A DNA stretch of 64,000 bases from Actinoplanes sichuanensis (GCF_033097365.1 NZ_AP028461.1:6696001-6760000), one strand, 5' to 3'; shown: positions 14,669 to 23,716, counted from the stretch's first letter. Program-made: numbers and translations. The notes: generated from the letters alone by a model not told the origin.

Positions 14669-17600
14669 TCAGGAAAGGTCGCCGGACCGGGCCACGGCAG
14701 CCTCGTCGGTGCCGAGGTAGGACAGGACGACCGCGGGATGGTTGCGGACCTCGTCCGGTGGTCCCTGCGCGATCACCGCTCCGGCGTCCATGGCGATCAG
14801 CCGGTCGGCGACCCGGGACAGCAGCGGCAGGTCGTGTTCGATGACGAGGATCGTGGTGCCGAGTTCGGCCCGGACCCGCAGCATCAGGTCGCCGAGCGCC
14901 TTCCCGTCGGCCTGGGTGAGACCCGACGACGGCTCGTCGAGCAGCAGGAGCCGGGGACGCAGGGTGAGCAGGCAGCACAGTTCGACGACGCGGCGGGTGC
15001 CGGTGGAGAGCTCCCCGACCGGCCGATCGGCCAGCCAGTCCAGGCCCATCGCGCGCAGGGCGGCGTCGGCACTCGCCGCCTTGACCGTTTCTGATCTGTC
15101 GTCGCCGATCACGTCGAGTCCGAGGTGGACCGGCGACCCGCATTCGGCGGCGACCATCACGTTCTCCCGGACCGTCATCGCCGGGAACAGCCGCGCGTCC
15201 TGGAACGACCGCACCAGGCCCGATCGGGCCCGCCGCTCGGGCGTCCACGAGGTGACCTGTCTCCCCTGGTAGCGGATCACCCCACCGTCGGCCGCGGTGA
15301 ATCCGGCGAGGATCTCGAAGAGCGTGGTCTTGCCGGCGCCGTTCGGCCCGATGATCCCGACGATCTCCCCTTCGGTGACGGTGAACGTGGCATCCTGCAC
15401 GGCCCGCACCCCACCGAACGACCGCCGCACCCCACCGACCTCCAGCAACGGCGCGGAGAACTCCCCCGGCACCAGCGGTTCGGCCGGCAACCGCCCGATG
15501 TTCCACAGACGGGGAGGATCAAGATCAACCCCACGCGGCGGTACGGCCGTCGTCTCCCGCCCAGCCGATGAGGCCGCCACCCCGCCCCCGGTGCTGTCCG
15601 GAACGTCCTCGGCGGAACCGTCGCCGGGTACCGCGGAAAGCACGGCGGCCGGGTCGTCGAGCTGTCGCTCAGCGTCGTCGTCCGCGGGCGTCGACCGGTC
15701 TGCGGTCCGGCCGATCGAAGCCGGCAACGGGCTCGCGGTCTCGACACCGATGCGGGCCGGTGTGGTGGCGGCGCCGGCGCCGGCCTCACCACTGGCGACG
15801 GCGCTGGTGGCTCGGGCTCCGGGGCGGAGGCGGGTGGTGGCACGGGCGCGGAGGCGGAGGCGGGCGGTCAGGCGGCGCCACAGGCGTGGGATGCCGTCGG
15901 TGAGGAGGCCGCCCAGCCCGTCCGGCAGCAGCAGAACCACCAGGAGCCAGCCCAGCGTCAACACGGCCTGGCCGGGAATCCCCAGCGGAAAGAGCAACGG
16001 CAGGCCGACGATCAGCGCCGAACCGAGCAGCGCGCCACCGGTGCGGGCCAGACCGCCCACCACGGCGATGGCGACCACGTCGATGCTGGCGGCGGCCGGG
16101 AAGTTGTTGATGCTGAGCTGGGACTGGCTGAAACCGATCACGACTCCGCCGAGTCCGGCCAGGGCGCCGGCTACCGCGTACACCTGGAGTTTGCGCAGTG
16201 GTGCGGTGACCGTGAGGGCCCGGCCCGCCTCTTCGTTGTCGCGCAGGGCGAGGAGAAGGCGGCCGAAGCCGCCGCCGCCGAGGCGCGCGGTGACCCACCA
16301 GCCGAGACCGAGCAGCAGCAGCGCGAACAGGTAGTAGTCGGTGGCGACGCTGACCGGGTAGTCGTGCCACACCGGATAGGGGACGTCCAGCCCGTCGCCG
16401 AGCAGCCACGGCAGGCGCAGCAGCCAGCCGCTGGTGGCGAGTGCGAACGCGAGCGTGGTGACGCCGAGGGCGACGCCGCGCAGCCGCAGCGCCGGGACGC
16501 CGACGAGGACCGCCGCGACGGCTCCGGCGGCGCATCCGGCGACCACACCGAGGAACATGTCGCCGGTGAGCACGGCGATCTGGACGGAGACGGCGGCGCC
16601 GATGCCGGCGAAGCCGAACTGGCCGAGGGAGAGTTCACCGGCGATGCCGGTCACCAGGATCACCGACAGGGCGACCAGGGTGTATCCGCAGATGGTGGTG
16701 AGGATCGTCGCGGTGGCGTTGCTGACCACGTAGGCGAGACCGACGCCGCACGCCGCGAGTACGGCCGGTCCGATCTTCGCGGCGGTGGTGGGGGCCCGGC
16801 GTTCCTGCCGGGGCCAGGGGGCGGACTGCTCGTCGCGGCGGCCGCCCGGCCGTTGCCTGAGCAGTGCGATCAGGATGGCCAGGCCGAGGACGACGTCGAC
16901 GAGACCGGCGCCCTCGCGGGAGAGCAGGATCTGTTCCAGGACGCCGACGCCGAGGGACGCGCCGAACGCGATCGGCAGCGACGTCATCCGGGCGATCACC
17001 GCACCGGCCAGGCCGCGCAGCAGCAGCTGGGGGCCGAGCGACTCGATCGACTGGACTCCCTGGGTGGGGGTGAGCAGGATGGCCGAGAACGCGGCGATGC
17101 CACCGGCGACGGCCCAGGCCAGGGTGGCCATCCGGGGCGCGGGCACGCCGTTGACGGTGGCGGCGTCCGGGTGGTCGGCGGCGGCACGGATGCCGATGCC
17201 GTATCTGGTGCGCCGCAGGAAGTACGCGAGCGCGCCCAGCAGCACCGGGGTGAGCAGCAGCATCGCGGTCAGCGAGGAGCCGACGGCGGTGGTGCCGATG
17301 CTGAAGGCGGGCAGGCCCGGCGGTTTCGGGTAGGTGGTGCCGGAGAAGCTGTCCCGGGACACCAGCAGCGCCAGGACCAGGATGAACTGGGACAGGCCGA
17401 GGGTGGCGATCATGCCGATCACCCGGGGCCGCCGGTACAGGCGGCGGACGACGACGATCTCGGTGCCCGCGGCGAGCCCGCCGGCGACCGCGACGGCGAT
17501 CGGGAAGGCCAGCCAGTACGGCATCCCGGTGGCGAACCGGGCGAGGACCGCCGCTCCGAAGACGCCGATGGCGCCGTGCGCGAAGTTGACGAACCGGCTG

Positions 17601-17707
17601 GACCGGTAGACCAGCACCAGCCCGATCGCGAGCAGCCCGTAGGTGAGTCCGGTGAACAGCCCGACGGTGAGCCGGTCGAATCCGAAGTCGAATCCCCCGA
17701 GGTTCAT
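14669..17707 (-). CDS. Fused branched-chain-type ABC importer: permease-permease-ATPase
   Basis: A 1012-residue protein that joins three normally separate parts. Residues 1 to about 290 match LivH (GLTYGLLAIGLVLVYRSSRFVNFAHGAIG), about 330-625 match LivM (GIAGELSLGQFGFAGIGAA) with many membrane helices, and about 770-1012 form a LivG-type ATPase with GPNGAGKTT, the signature LSTGTRR, LLLLDEPSSG and the switch His in VIEHDL. A disordered Ala/Thr/Pro-rich linker of about 140 residues separates membrane and ATPase parts. The start is the ATG at 17707, overlapping the LivF-type stop; the frame extends upstream to 18325 only as an artefact inside the LivF gene. With the next two genes it forms an importer for an amino-acid-like, carboxylate or amide solute. 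Confidence 0.9.
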   Translation of the reverse strand: MNLGGFDFGFDRLTVGLFTGLTYGLLAIGLVLVYRSSRFVNFAHGAIGVFGAAVLARFATGMPYWLAFPIAVAVAGGLAAGTEIVVVRRLYRRPRVIGMIATLGLSQFILVLALLVSRDSFSGTTYPKPPGLPAFSIGTTAVGSSLTAMLLLTPVLLGALAYFLRRTRYGIGIRAAADHPDAATVNGVPAPRMATLAWAVAGGIAAFSAILLTPTQGVQSIESLGPQLLLRGLAGAVIARMTSLPIAFGASLGVGVLEQILLSREGAGLVDVVLGLAILIALLRQRPGGRRDEQSAPWPRQERRAPTTAAKIGPAVLAACGVGLAYVVSNATATILTTICGYTLVALSVILVTGIAGELSLGQFGFAGIGAAVSVQIAVLTGDMFLGVVAGCAAGAVAAVLVGVPALRLRGVALGVTTLAFALATSGWLLRLPWLLGDGLDVPYPVWHDYPVSVATDYYLFALLLLGLGWWVTARLGGGGFGRLLLALRDNEEAGRALTVTAPLRKLQVYAVAGALAGLGGVVIGFSQSQLSINNFPAAASIDVVAIAVVGGLARTGGALLGSALIVGLPLLFPLGIPGQAVLTLGWLLVVLLLPDGLGGLLTDGIPRLWRRLTARLRLRARATTRLRPGARATSAVASGEAGAGAATTPARIGVETASPLPASIGRTADRSTPADDDAERQLDDPAAVLSAVPGDGSAEDVPDSTGGGVAASSAGRETTAVPPRGVDLDPPRLWNIGRLPAEPLVPGEFSAPLLEVGGVRRSFGGVRAVQDATFTVTEGEIVGIIGPNGAGKTTLFEILAGFTAADGGVIRYQGRQVTSWTPERRARSGLVRSFQDARLFPAMTVRENVMVAAECGSPVHLGLDVIGDDRSETVKAASADAALRAMGLDWLADRPVGELSTGTRRVVELCCLLTLRPRLLLLDEPSSGLTQADGKALGDLMLRVRAELGTTILVIEHDLPLLSRVADRLIAMDAGAVIAQGPPDEVRNHPAVVLSYLGTDEAAVARSGDLS

Positions 17708-18438
17708 CACGCATGCCCTCCGAGCACGAGGCGGCGGGCCAGGTCGGGCGAGGCGCGCAGCTCGGCCGGGGTGTGCTCGGCGATGATCGTGCCGTGCTCC
17801 ATGAAGAGCAGCCGGTCGGCGACCGACATCGCCACGTTCACCGACTGTTCGATCAGCAGCGTCGCCACCCCGACCGCGGCCAGCCGCCGGATCAGTTCGA
17901 GGAGGCCGCCGACCACGACCGGCGCCAGCCCGAGCGAGAACTCGTCGATGAGCAGCACGTCCGGCCGCTGAATGAGGGTCTTGGCGAGCACCAGCATCTG
18001 CCGTTCCCCACCGGAGAGGGTGGACGCCGGCTGGTCGGCGCGGGCCCGTAGCCGGGGGAAGACGGCGAGCGCCCCGTCGACCGCGGTGTCCGGTCTCTCC
18101 TCGTGGCCGGGCACCGGATAGCAGTGCATGCGCAGGTTGTCGCGGACCGACAGCGACCCGAACGCCTGCTGCCCGATGACCGTCGACAGGCCGAGCCTCG
18201 GCCGTTCGGCGCCCGGCACACCGGTGATGTCGCGGCCGTTGAGGACGACTGTTCCGGTGCTCGGCCGGTTCAGCCCGGCGATCATCCGGACCAGGGTGGA
18301 CTTGCCGGCCCCGTTGGGCCCGCACAGCGCCACGGTCTCGCCGCGGTGGACGGTCAGCCCGACGTCGAAGAGCACCTGGATCGAGCCGTATCCGCCGGAC
18401 AGGCCGTCGACCTGCAGGAGTACGTCGTCACTCGCCAA
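17707..18438 (-). CDS. LivF-type ABC ATPase
   Basis: 243 residues: Walker A GPNGAGKST, signature LSGGERQ, Walker B VLLIDEFS and the typical LivF phrase LLIEQSVN. It would pair with the ATPase half of the fused neighbour in a branched-chain-type importer. A TTG at 18438, overlapping the end of the substrate-binding protein gene by 11 nt behind AGGTG, is the likeliest start; no ATG or GTG is in frame nearby. Its stop overlaps the next start by one base. The signature and Walker motifs are intact. Confidence 0.85.
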   Translation of the reverse strand: MASDDVLLQVDGLSGGYGSIQVLFDVGLTVHRGETVALCGPNGAGKSTLVRMIAGLNRPSTGTVVLNGRDITGVPGAERPRLGLSTVIGQQAFGSLSVRDNLRMHCYPVPGHEERPDTAVDGALAVFPRLRARADQPASTLSGGERQMLVLAKTLIQRPDVLLIDEFSLGLAPVVVGGLLELIRRLAAVGVATLLIEQSVNVAMSVADRLLFMEHGTIIAEHTPAELRASPDLARRLVLGGHA

Positions 18439-19765
18439 GGGGAGTCACCTCGCCCTGGTAGGTGAAGCAGGAGCAGCCGGTGTCGTACTTGAGCACCCGG
18501 TATCCGGTGCCCGCGGCGTACCCGTCGGCGCCGATCTTCCCGCCGAACCCGCCCGCGGTGGTGAAGTCGACCTGCCGTGCGGCCTCGCCCCAGGCGGCGG
18601 CGTTGAGGTTCGGGCCGAGACCGGAGGCGGCCTTCTGGAGCAGGAGTGTGGCGTCGCAGTAGGTGAAGGCGACCCGGGCGTTCTCCCGTTTCGGGAACGA
18701 GATGCCGGCTTGGCGGAAGATGTCCAGGCACTGGCGTTCGGCGTCGGTGGCCGGGAACTCCAACCGGCTGTCCGGCACGTCACCGGCCGGCGCGAACCCG
18801 ATGCCGATCATGCCCTTGAGCGATTCCGGCGGCACCGTTCCCGGGTTGTTCACCATGAAGATCGGGCTGTCGAAGGTGGAGACGCCGTAGGTGGCGGTGA
18901 AGCTCTGGGCTTTGGCGCTGGTCATGAAGAACGGCGCGATCCGGGCCCCACCGAGGAAGAACACCCGGTCGATCCGCTTGCCGCGCAGGTCGACCGCGGC
19001 CTGGGAGAGCCCGCTGTTGAGGGTGCCCAGGCTGGTCGTGTCGATCCACGAGACGTCGACGGTGACCCCGATCTCCCGCAGCGACGGCACCACCAGCTTG
19101 TCGAAGATCGACTTGTTGGCCGGGGTGTCCGCCGCGATCAGCCCCGCCTCGGTCCGGCCCTCGAAGAACTTCTCCCGGATCAGCACGGCCAGGAACGACG
19201 TGGCGAACCTGTCGTACTCCGGGTAGGTGGCGGTCCACAGGTAGGGGTCGAGCTGGGTGAACGTGGCCCGGTCGTCGGCGATCAGGGTGGCGTCGAGCAT
19301 CAGCGTGCGGCGCTGGGCGTAGCAGGGCCGGGCGTTGGACTGCAGCTGGCCGGTCAGCACCACCGCGAAGGCCCTGTCGTCCTGGGTGATCTGGCTGCAC
19401 AGCGCCGTCTCGGTGGCCGGGGAGTCCTTGCTGGCCTCGTACTCCCGGTAGACCGCGTCGAGTTTGCGGCCGGCTATGCCACCGTTCGCGTTGACGTACG
19501 CCGCCAGGGCTTCGACCTGCTCCTCGGGTTTGCCGACGTCGGCGTTCTTGAACCCGGTCATCGACGCGGTCGCGGTCAGATCGGTCCCGATGAAGACGAC
19601 CTTGACGCTGTCGTCGGTGACGCCGGGACCGACCCCGCCGGACGGGGAGACGGCACTGCCGGCGCCGGGCATCAGGGTGCCGCAGCTGGTGTACGCGAGG
19701 ACCGCGACCGTCAGCACGGCCCCGATCCGGACGAATAGCGGCCAGTCGATGCGCCGGGTCGTCAT
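18428..19765 (-). CDS. ABC importer substrate-binding protein (type I periplasmic-binding fold)
   Basis: 445 residues with an N-terminal membrane anchor (RIGAVLTVAVLAYTSC; the Cys could be a weak lipobox) and a Leu/Ile/Val-binding-protein-like body: VKVVFIGTDLTATAS, AALAAYVNANGGIAGRKLDAVYREY, LIADDRATF, GVTVDVSWIDTTS. This family, Peripla_BP_6, also binds amides, urea, aromatic acids and other small solutes. ATG at 19765 follows GGAGGAG and overlaps the previous stop (ATGA). The ligand cannot be read from sequence; regulon membership points to a product or substrate of the putative tetrapyrrole pathway. Confidence 0.85.
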   Translation of the reverse strand: MTTRRIDWPLFVRIGAVLTVAVLAYTSCGTLMPGAGSAVSPSGGVGPGVTDDSVKVVFIGTDLTATASMTGFKNADVGKPEEQVEALAAYVNANGGIAGRKLDAVYREYEASKDSPATETALCSQITQDDRAFAVVLTGQLQSNARPCYAQRRTLMLDATLIADDRATFTQLDPYLWTATYPEYDRFATSFLAVLIREKFFEGRTEAGLIAADTPANKSIFDKLVVPSLREIGVTVDVSWIDTTSLGTLNSGLSQAAVDLRGKRIDRVFFLGGARIAPFFMTSAKAQSFTATYGVSTFDSPIFMVNNPGTVPPESLKGMIGIGFAPAGDVPDSRLEFPATDAERQCLDIFRQAGISFPKRENARVAFTYCDATLLLQKAASGLGPNLNAAAWGEAARQVDFTTAGGFGGKIGADGYAAGTGYRVLKYDTGCSCFTYQGEVTPLGE

Positions 19766-20838
19766 TGCTCCTCCGGAGGATGCGGGTAGCGGCGGGCCAT
19801 CACGTGCCCGAGCGCGTTCAGGTCGAGCACCGAGTCGCCGCCGCCCGGCCCGTGATCCGAGCCGAGCATGTGCCGCAGGTGGTCGAGGCTGAGCTGGGCG
19901 CCGGCCATCCGGCGCAGCCGCCGGGCGCCGGGTGCGTCGTCGAAGACCAGGAAGGCGCCGAGGCCGCCGAGCCGGACCACGGACGGCAGCATGGTGCGGG
20001 TGGGGTCGGCCCACGCCGGTTCGGTGCCGCGCCGGCGGAGCCGCCGCAGCACACCCCAGGCGATCAGCACCAGACCGAAGACATTGATCAGGAGAAGGCC
20101 CCAGGGGTACGCCTGAAGCGTGACCCGTGCCTGTGCGAGGCCGCTGACGTCGACCTGGATCACGTATCGGCCGAATGCGGCGAACGGAAGCTCGACCGGC
20201 ACCTGGAGGGTGCGGCTCTGCCCCGGCCCGAGGTCGGTGATCGTCTCCCGGTAGAAGACGTTGTCGTCGCCGCCCCCGCCGAGCCGGGCCTGCACGGTGG
20301 CGTTGACCAGCGTCGACGTGGTCGGGTTGCGGATCGTGTAGATCAGGGTGAGTTCGTCCGGCGCGCCGAACCAGGCGGCCACCGTGCCGCCGGTAAGCCG
20401 CACGTCCTGCACGATCAGCTGACGGACCGGGTCGGCGCTCTTCGGCACCTGGCCGACGGCGTGGCCGGTCAGGGTGATCGGCAGATCGACCACGGCGTCG
20501 GCGTCGCCCTGGACCGCCGCCACGTGGATGACGCAGGGGCAGGCCTTGGGCGGTTCGCCGACGGTCAGGTCGACGACGAATGCGCCGTCCTCACCGACCG
20601 GGGTGGCCAGCGCGCCACGGGTGTCGCAGGCCACCGAGCCGGTCACGCCGCCCTCGCCGCAGGTGACGAACTGGAGCAACCGGCCCGGTTCCCAGCCCTC
20701 ACCGGTGACCCGGATCTTCTCGCCGGGCGCGGCCTCGGTGGCCGACAGCCGGGCGACCAGGCCACCGGCCTGGACCGGGACGCCGGAACCGAGCAGCGCC
20801 AGCAGCGTCACCGCGGCCGGCACGACAGCGCGTCTCAT
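19762..20838 (-). CDS. Membrane-anchored surface protein with neocarzinostatin-like domain
   Basis: 358 residues: signal peptide, then a domain reading SATEAAPGEKIRVTGEGWEPG...FVTCGEGG...VACDTRG...CPCVIHVAAV (about 29-135), which follows the neocarzinostatin/IPT pattern with two Cys pairs. A second beta-rich domain (about 150-260) leads to a transmembrane helix (WGLLLINVFGLVLIAWGVL) and a basic cytoplasmic tail of about 90 residues. ATG at 20838 overlaps the upstream gene by 4 nt. It lies between the DUF916-like protein and the importer, so it may hand captured ligand to the binding protein; that is inference. Confidence 0.65.
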   Translation of the reverse strand: MRRAVVPAAVTLLALLGSGVPVQAGGLVARLSATEAAPGEKIRVTGEGWEPGRLLQFVTCGEGGVTGSVACDTRGALATPVGEDGAFVVDLTVGEPPKACPCVIHVAAVQGDADAVVDLPITLTGHAVGQVPKSADPVRQLIVQDVRLTGGTVAAWFGAPDELTLIYTIRNPTTSTLVNATVQARLGGGGDDNVFYRETITDLGPGQSRTLQVPVELPFAAFGRYVIQVDVSGLAQARVTLQAYPWGLLLINVFGLVLIAWGVLRRLRRRGTEPAWADPTRTMLPSVVRLGGLGAFLVFDDAPGARRLRRMAGAQLSLDHLRHMLGSDHGPGGGDSVLDLNALGHVMARRYPHPPEEQ

Positions 20839-21806
20839 CCGGCGGCCACCAGACCGCGCGGCCGGGCCTCGCGGCTGCGGATCCGGCGGCGGGCGCTCCA
20901 CCAGACCCCGCCGACCAGCAGCACGAGCAGGGCCACCCCGGTCCAGGACCAGACGAACGAGCGGACGCTCCTACGGGCGTAGACACCGCCGTCGGCCTTC
21001 ACCACGACCGACGTGGTGACCACGTCGAACGGCCACACGCCCTCGGCCCGCATGCTGAACCGTCCTTCGGCACCGGGCACCATGTCGCTGGACGGGAGCG
21101 TGCCGGTGGTCGTGATCTGGTGGCCGAAGAGGCCGGTCACCCGGACCGTGGCGGCCGGCATCAGGTGCACGTTGCCGACGTTGGCGACGCGGTAGGTGAG
21201 GTCGCCGCGCGCCGGGACCGGCAGCAGCGGCGAGTCGATGTCGACGTCCAGTCCGGACACCGAGAGGCCCGGTACGACGGTGCCGGCGACCCGCAGGTAG
21301 ACGCGGGCACCGACGGCCCGTTGGATGCGCACGGTCGCCCCGGAGGCGTCGGCGGTCGCGCTCGGCTCGGACTCCATGGCGACGACTCCGCCGACGTGGT
21401 CGCCGGGGGTGGCCTGGGCGGGCACGGTGATGGTGAACGGGATGTCGGCGCCGGCCCCGGCCGGCACGGTGACGTTGCCGACCACCGAGCTGACCCAGGC
21501 GCCCAGGTCGACCTGGGCGCGGTCCTTGGTGCGCAGCGCGAAGCCGCCGTCCTTGACCGTGTTGTACGCGTCGGCACCGTAGATCACGAACGATCGGGGT
21601 TCCTTGCCCAGATTGGTGACCCGGACCGACTCCTGGATGGTCTGGCCGGGGCTCGCGTCGAGGAAGAAGTAGAGGCGCGGGGTGGGGCCGGGGTTCTTCG
21701 CCGGAGTGGGTGTCACCGCCCACTCGCCGTTGCCGGTGGCCCGGGCCGGGGTGGCCGGGACGAACAACAGCGCGGCCAGCGCAAGGGCAGCTGCGGCAAT
21801 CCGCAT
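20835..21806 (-). CDS. DUF916/WxL-interacting-like surface protein
   Basis: 323 residues: signal peptide, a first domain with the DUF916 layout (WAVTPTPAKNPGPTPRLYFFLDASPGQTIQESVRVTNLGKEP, then ATPGDHVGGVVAMES), a second immunoglobulin-like domain, a C-terminal membrane helix (WTGVALLVLLVGGVWW) and a basic tail. Such proteins bridge WxL proteins and peptidoglycan in csc clusters of Firmicutes; the pairing with a WxL-like gene directly upstream supports the same job here. ATG at 21806 follows GAAGGGA. A 12-bp hairpin sits in the 74-nt gap before it. Confidence 0.7.
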   Translation of the reverse strand: MRIAAAALALAALLFVPATPARATGNGEWAVTPTPAKNPGPTPRLYFFLDASPGQTIQESVRVTNLGKEPRSFVIYGADAYNTVKDGGFALRTKDRAQVDLGAWVSSVVGNVTVPAGAGADIPFTITVPAQATPGDHVGGVVAMESEPSATADASGATVRIQRAVGARVYLRVAGTVVPGLSVSGLDVDIDSPLLPVPARGDLTYRVANVGNVHLMPAATVRVTGLFGHQITTTGTLPSSDMVPGAEGRFSMRAEGVWPFDVVTTSVVVKADGGVYARRSVRSFVWSWTGVALLVLLVGGVWWSARRRIRSREARPRGLVAAG

Positions 21807-21840
21807 GATCGTCCCTTCAGGCGGAACGGTCCAGGGGGGA

Positions 21841-21870
21841 GGGTGGGGACGGTGGCGGCCGTCCCCACCC
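21841..21870 (-). terminator. Intra-operon hairpin after the WxL-type gene
   Basis: Perfect 12-bp stem (GGGTGGGGACGG/CCGTCCCCACCC) with a 6-nt loop, 10 nt after the surface-protein stop and inside an otherwise continuous operon. It probably acts as a partial terminator or mRNA stabiliser. Confidence 0.7.
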
Positions 21871-21880
21871 GTGGAACGGG

Positions 21881-23527
21881 TCAGCTCAGCGTGAGCGTGA
21901 GCGTCGCCGTGTAGGTGCCGGCGAGCTGCAGCCCGGGCACCGTGAGAGCCAGCTCGGCCGAGGCGTCGAAGGAACCACCGGTGCCGGCGGTGTTCTCCGG
22001 GCCCTTGCAGAGCGTTGCGGCGTTGACCTTCTCCCCGGCGGCGCCGGCGGTCGCGGTCACGAGGTTGGTGGCCCCGGGATGCGCGACGCAGGCGGGCGTC
22101 CAGGTGAGGGCGTCGGCCGGGATGGTGCCGGCCGGTACCCCGGTGAAGTCGGTGACCTCGGCGGTCAGGTCCCACCCGAAGGTGCTGCCGCGGTAGTCGG
22201 TCACGTTGATCACCGGCAGGTCGGCGGTGGCGGTCTGCGCCGTGCCGTTGAGGGTCACCCCGTCGAACGTGATGGCGCTGGATCCGGCCCCGCGGGACTG
22301 GGCGAGCGAGCCCCCGGTCACGGTCTGCGACAGCTCGTAGGTGAGGTCACACTCCCCGTCGACGTTGCCGGTCGCGGCGATGCAGGAGTCCGCTGACGGA
22401 ACCCATGCGGCGAGCGCGAAGAGCTGTCCCGACGACGCGCCGATCCAGGCGGTCGCGGGGTCGTTGACGGTGAACGAGGCGGTGATCCCGCCGGTCGCCG
22501 TCGCGGTGGTGGTGACCGCCGCGTCGGAGGTGGCCGGAGGCGGCGGCGCCCCGGTGAGCGCCTTGTATCCGCCGACCGTGACCGTGCCGCCCGGGTTGAA
22601 GCCGGTGCCCTTGACGGTGACGACCGTGCCGGCGCCGCCGCCCGTGGGCGTGATGGTGATCGCCGGCGTGCCGAGGATCGTGATGGATACGAGAACGGTG
22701 TTGGTGCCGTCGGTGACCGCCACCGCCCGGGCGCCCGTCACGGCGCCCGCCGGAACCTGGATCGACCCGGTGCCGGCGCCGGTCGCGCCGGTCGTGCCGG
22801 TGCCGCTGCCGTCACCCGTACCGCCACCGGAGGTGTCCGTCAGCGTCGCGGTGAGCGACGCGTTCGGGGCGAGCCCGGTGACCGCGAAGTTGATCGTGTT
22901 GCCGGCCCGGGCGGCGGTGACGCCGGTCTGGCCGGTGATGGAGGTGATCGTCGCGCCACCGTCGAAGACGGTGACCGGCTGGACGATGGTGGTGTCGGCG
23001 GGGGCCGCCTTGTGGTCCCGGTCGCCGGCCGCCGAGCAGTAGGTGGACGCCGTGGAGTTGGCGAACTTGACCTGCTTGACGGTGAGGCTCAGGGAACCGG
23101 CCGAGCCGGCGACGAACGACCCGGTGGCGGTGAAACCACCGAGCTTCGCGGCCGCGGCGACCGCGGTGGACGGGTAGTTCGCCTGGTTGAGCGTCACCGT
23201 GCCGGTCTGGGATCCGGAGATCCCGACGGTCACGGCCACCGGCACCGAACCGGCGGTGAGCGGAACCGGGCCGTTGGTGGACCCCTCCGCGGCGGTGAAC
23301 GACACGGTCACCGTCTGGCCCGGCTTCGGCGTGGCCGGAGTCTGGGTCAGGGTGAACGTGTCCGCCCACGTGGTCGGGGAGGAGCCGGTGCCGGCGTCGC
23401 TGAAGTAGATCCGGCACCCGAGGGAATCGGCGGTCGGACCGTACGCGACGGCGGGCGCCTGGACGACTGTGACGCCGGCCAGCACGACTGCCGCCGCGAT
23501 CAGGACCTTACGAACTGTGGGTTTCAT
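21881..23527 (-). CDS. Secreted WxL-domain-like surface protein with IPT-type repeats
   Basis: 548 residues with signal peptide (MKPTVRKVLIAAAVVLAG...). It has long Thr/Gly/Ala-rich beta regions with IPT/neocarzinostatin-like units (ITPTGGGAGTVVTVKGTGFN). The C-terminal domain from about 435 reads LPVINVTDYRGSTFGWDLTAEV (Trp452-Asp-Leu is the WxL motif), then ALTWTPAC, and ends GTYTATLTLTLS, the layout of the WxL cell-wall-binding domain, though the second WxL (usually YxxxLTWTL) lacks its Trp. ATG at 23527 is taken because the signal peptide starts there; the frame runs back to 23683 through non-protein-like sequence and the operator. First gene of the importer operon. Confidence 0.7.
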   Translation of the reverse strand: MKPTVRKVLIAAAVVLAGVTVVQAPAVAYGPTADSLGCRIYFSDAGTGSSPTTWADTFTLTQTPATPKPGQTVTVSFTAAEGSTNGPVPLTAGSVPVAVTVGISGSQTGTVTLNQANYPSTAVAAAAKLGGFTATGSFVAGSAGSLSLTVKQVKFANSTASTYCSAAGDRDHKAAPADTTIVQPVTVFDGGATITSITGQTGVTAARAGNTINFAVTGLAPNASLTATLTDTSGGGTGDGSGTGTTGATGAGTGSIQVPAGAVTGARAVAVTDGTNTVLVSITILGTPAITITPTGGGAGTVVTVKGTGFNPGGTVTVGGYKALTGAPPPPATSDAAVTTTATATGGITASFTVNDPATAWIGASSGQLFALAAWVPSADSCIAATGNVDGECDLTYELSQTVTGGSLAQSRGAGSSAITFDGVTLNGTAQTATADLPVINVTDYRGSTFGWDLTAEVTDFTGVPAGTIPADALTWTPACVAHPGATNLVTATAGAAGEKVNAATLCKGPENTAGTGGSFDASAELALTVPGLQLAGTYTATLTLTLS

Positions 23528-23633
23528 GGTTGGTGCCGCGTCCCCTCTCTCGGATGGGTGCATCCCCGCCGCCGGGCGACGGTGATGTTCTAGCGCGCGG
23601 TACGCATCCAGTCTCCTCTCCGTTTCCCTAGTG

Positions 23634-23646
23634 GAAACGGCGTTTT
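23634..23646. promoter_or_regulatory. Regulon operator 2 (GAAACGGCGTTTT)
   Basis: Reads AAAACGCCGTTTC on the minus strand followed by CACTAGGGAAAC, nearly the same as operator 1 and its flank. One arm base deviates. It lies 106 nt upstream of the WxL-type gene, the first gene of the surface/importer operon. Confidence 0.6.
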
Positions 23647-23716
23647 CTTTCTGCGTGGGATCTATAAACTCAGTCCGCAACACTCATGTCAACCCACCGA
23701 CCAGCCTTTTCCCGCC

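Noticed and set aside
16364..17971. 535-codon plus-strand frame opposite the fused importer gene
   Set aside because: Product is almost only Gly, Asp, Glu, Gln and Arg, the typical antisense image of a membrane protein gene.
17708..18325. N-terminal extension of the fused importer by about 206 residues
   Set aside because: This part overlaps the LivF-type gene in another frame and is Arg/Pro/His-rich; the LivH domain begins at the ATG 17707.
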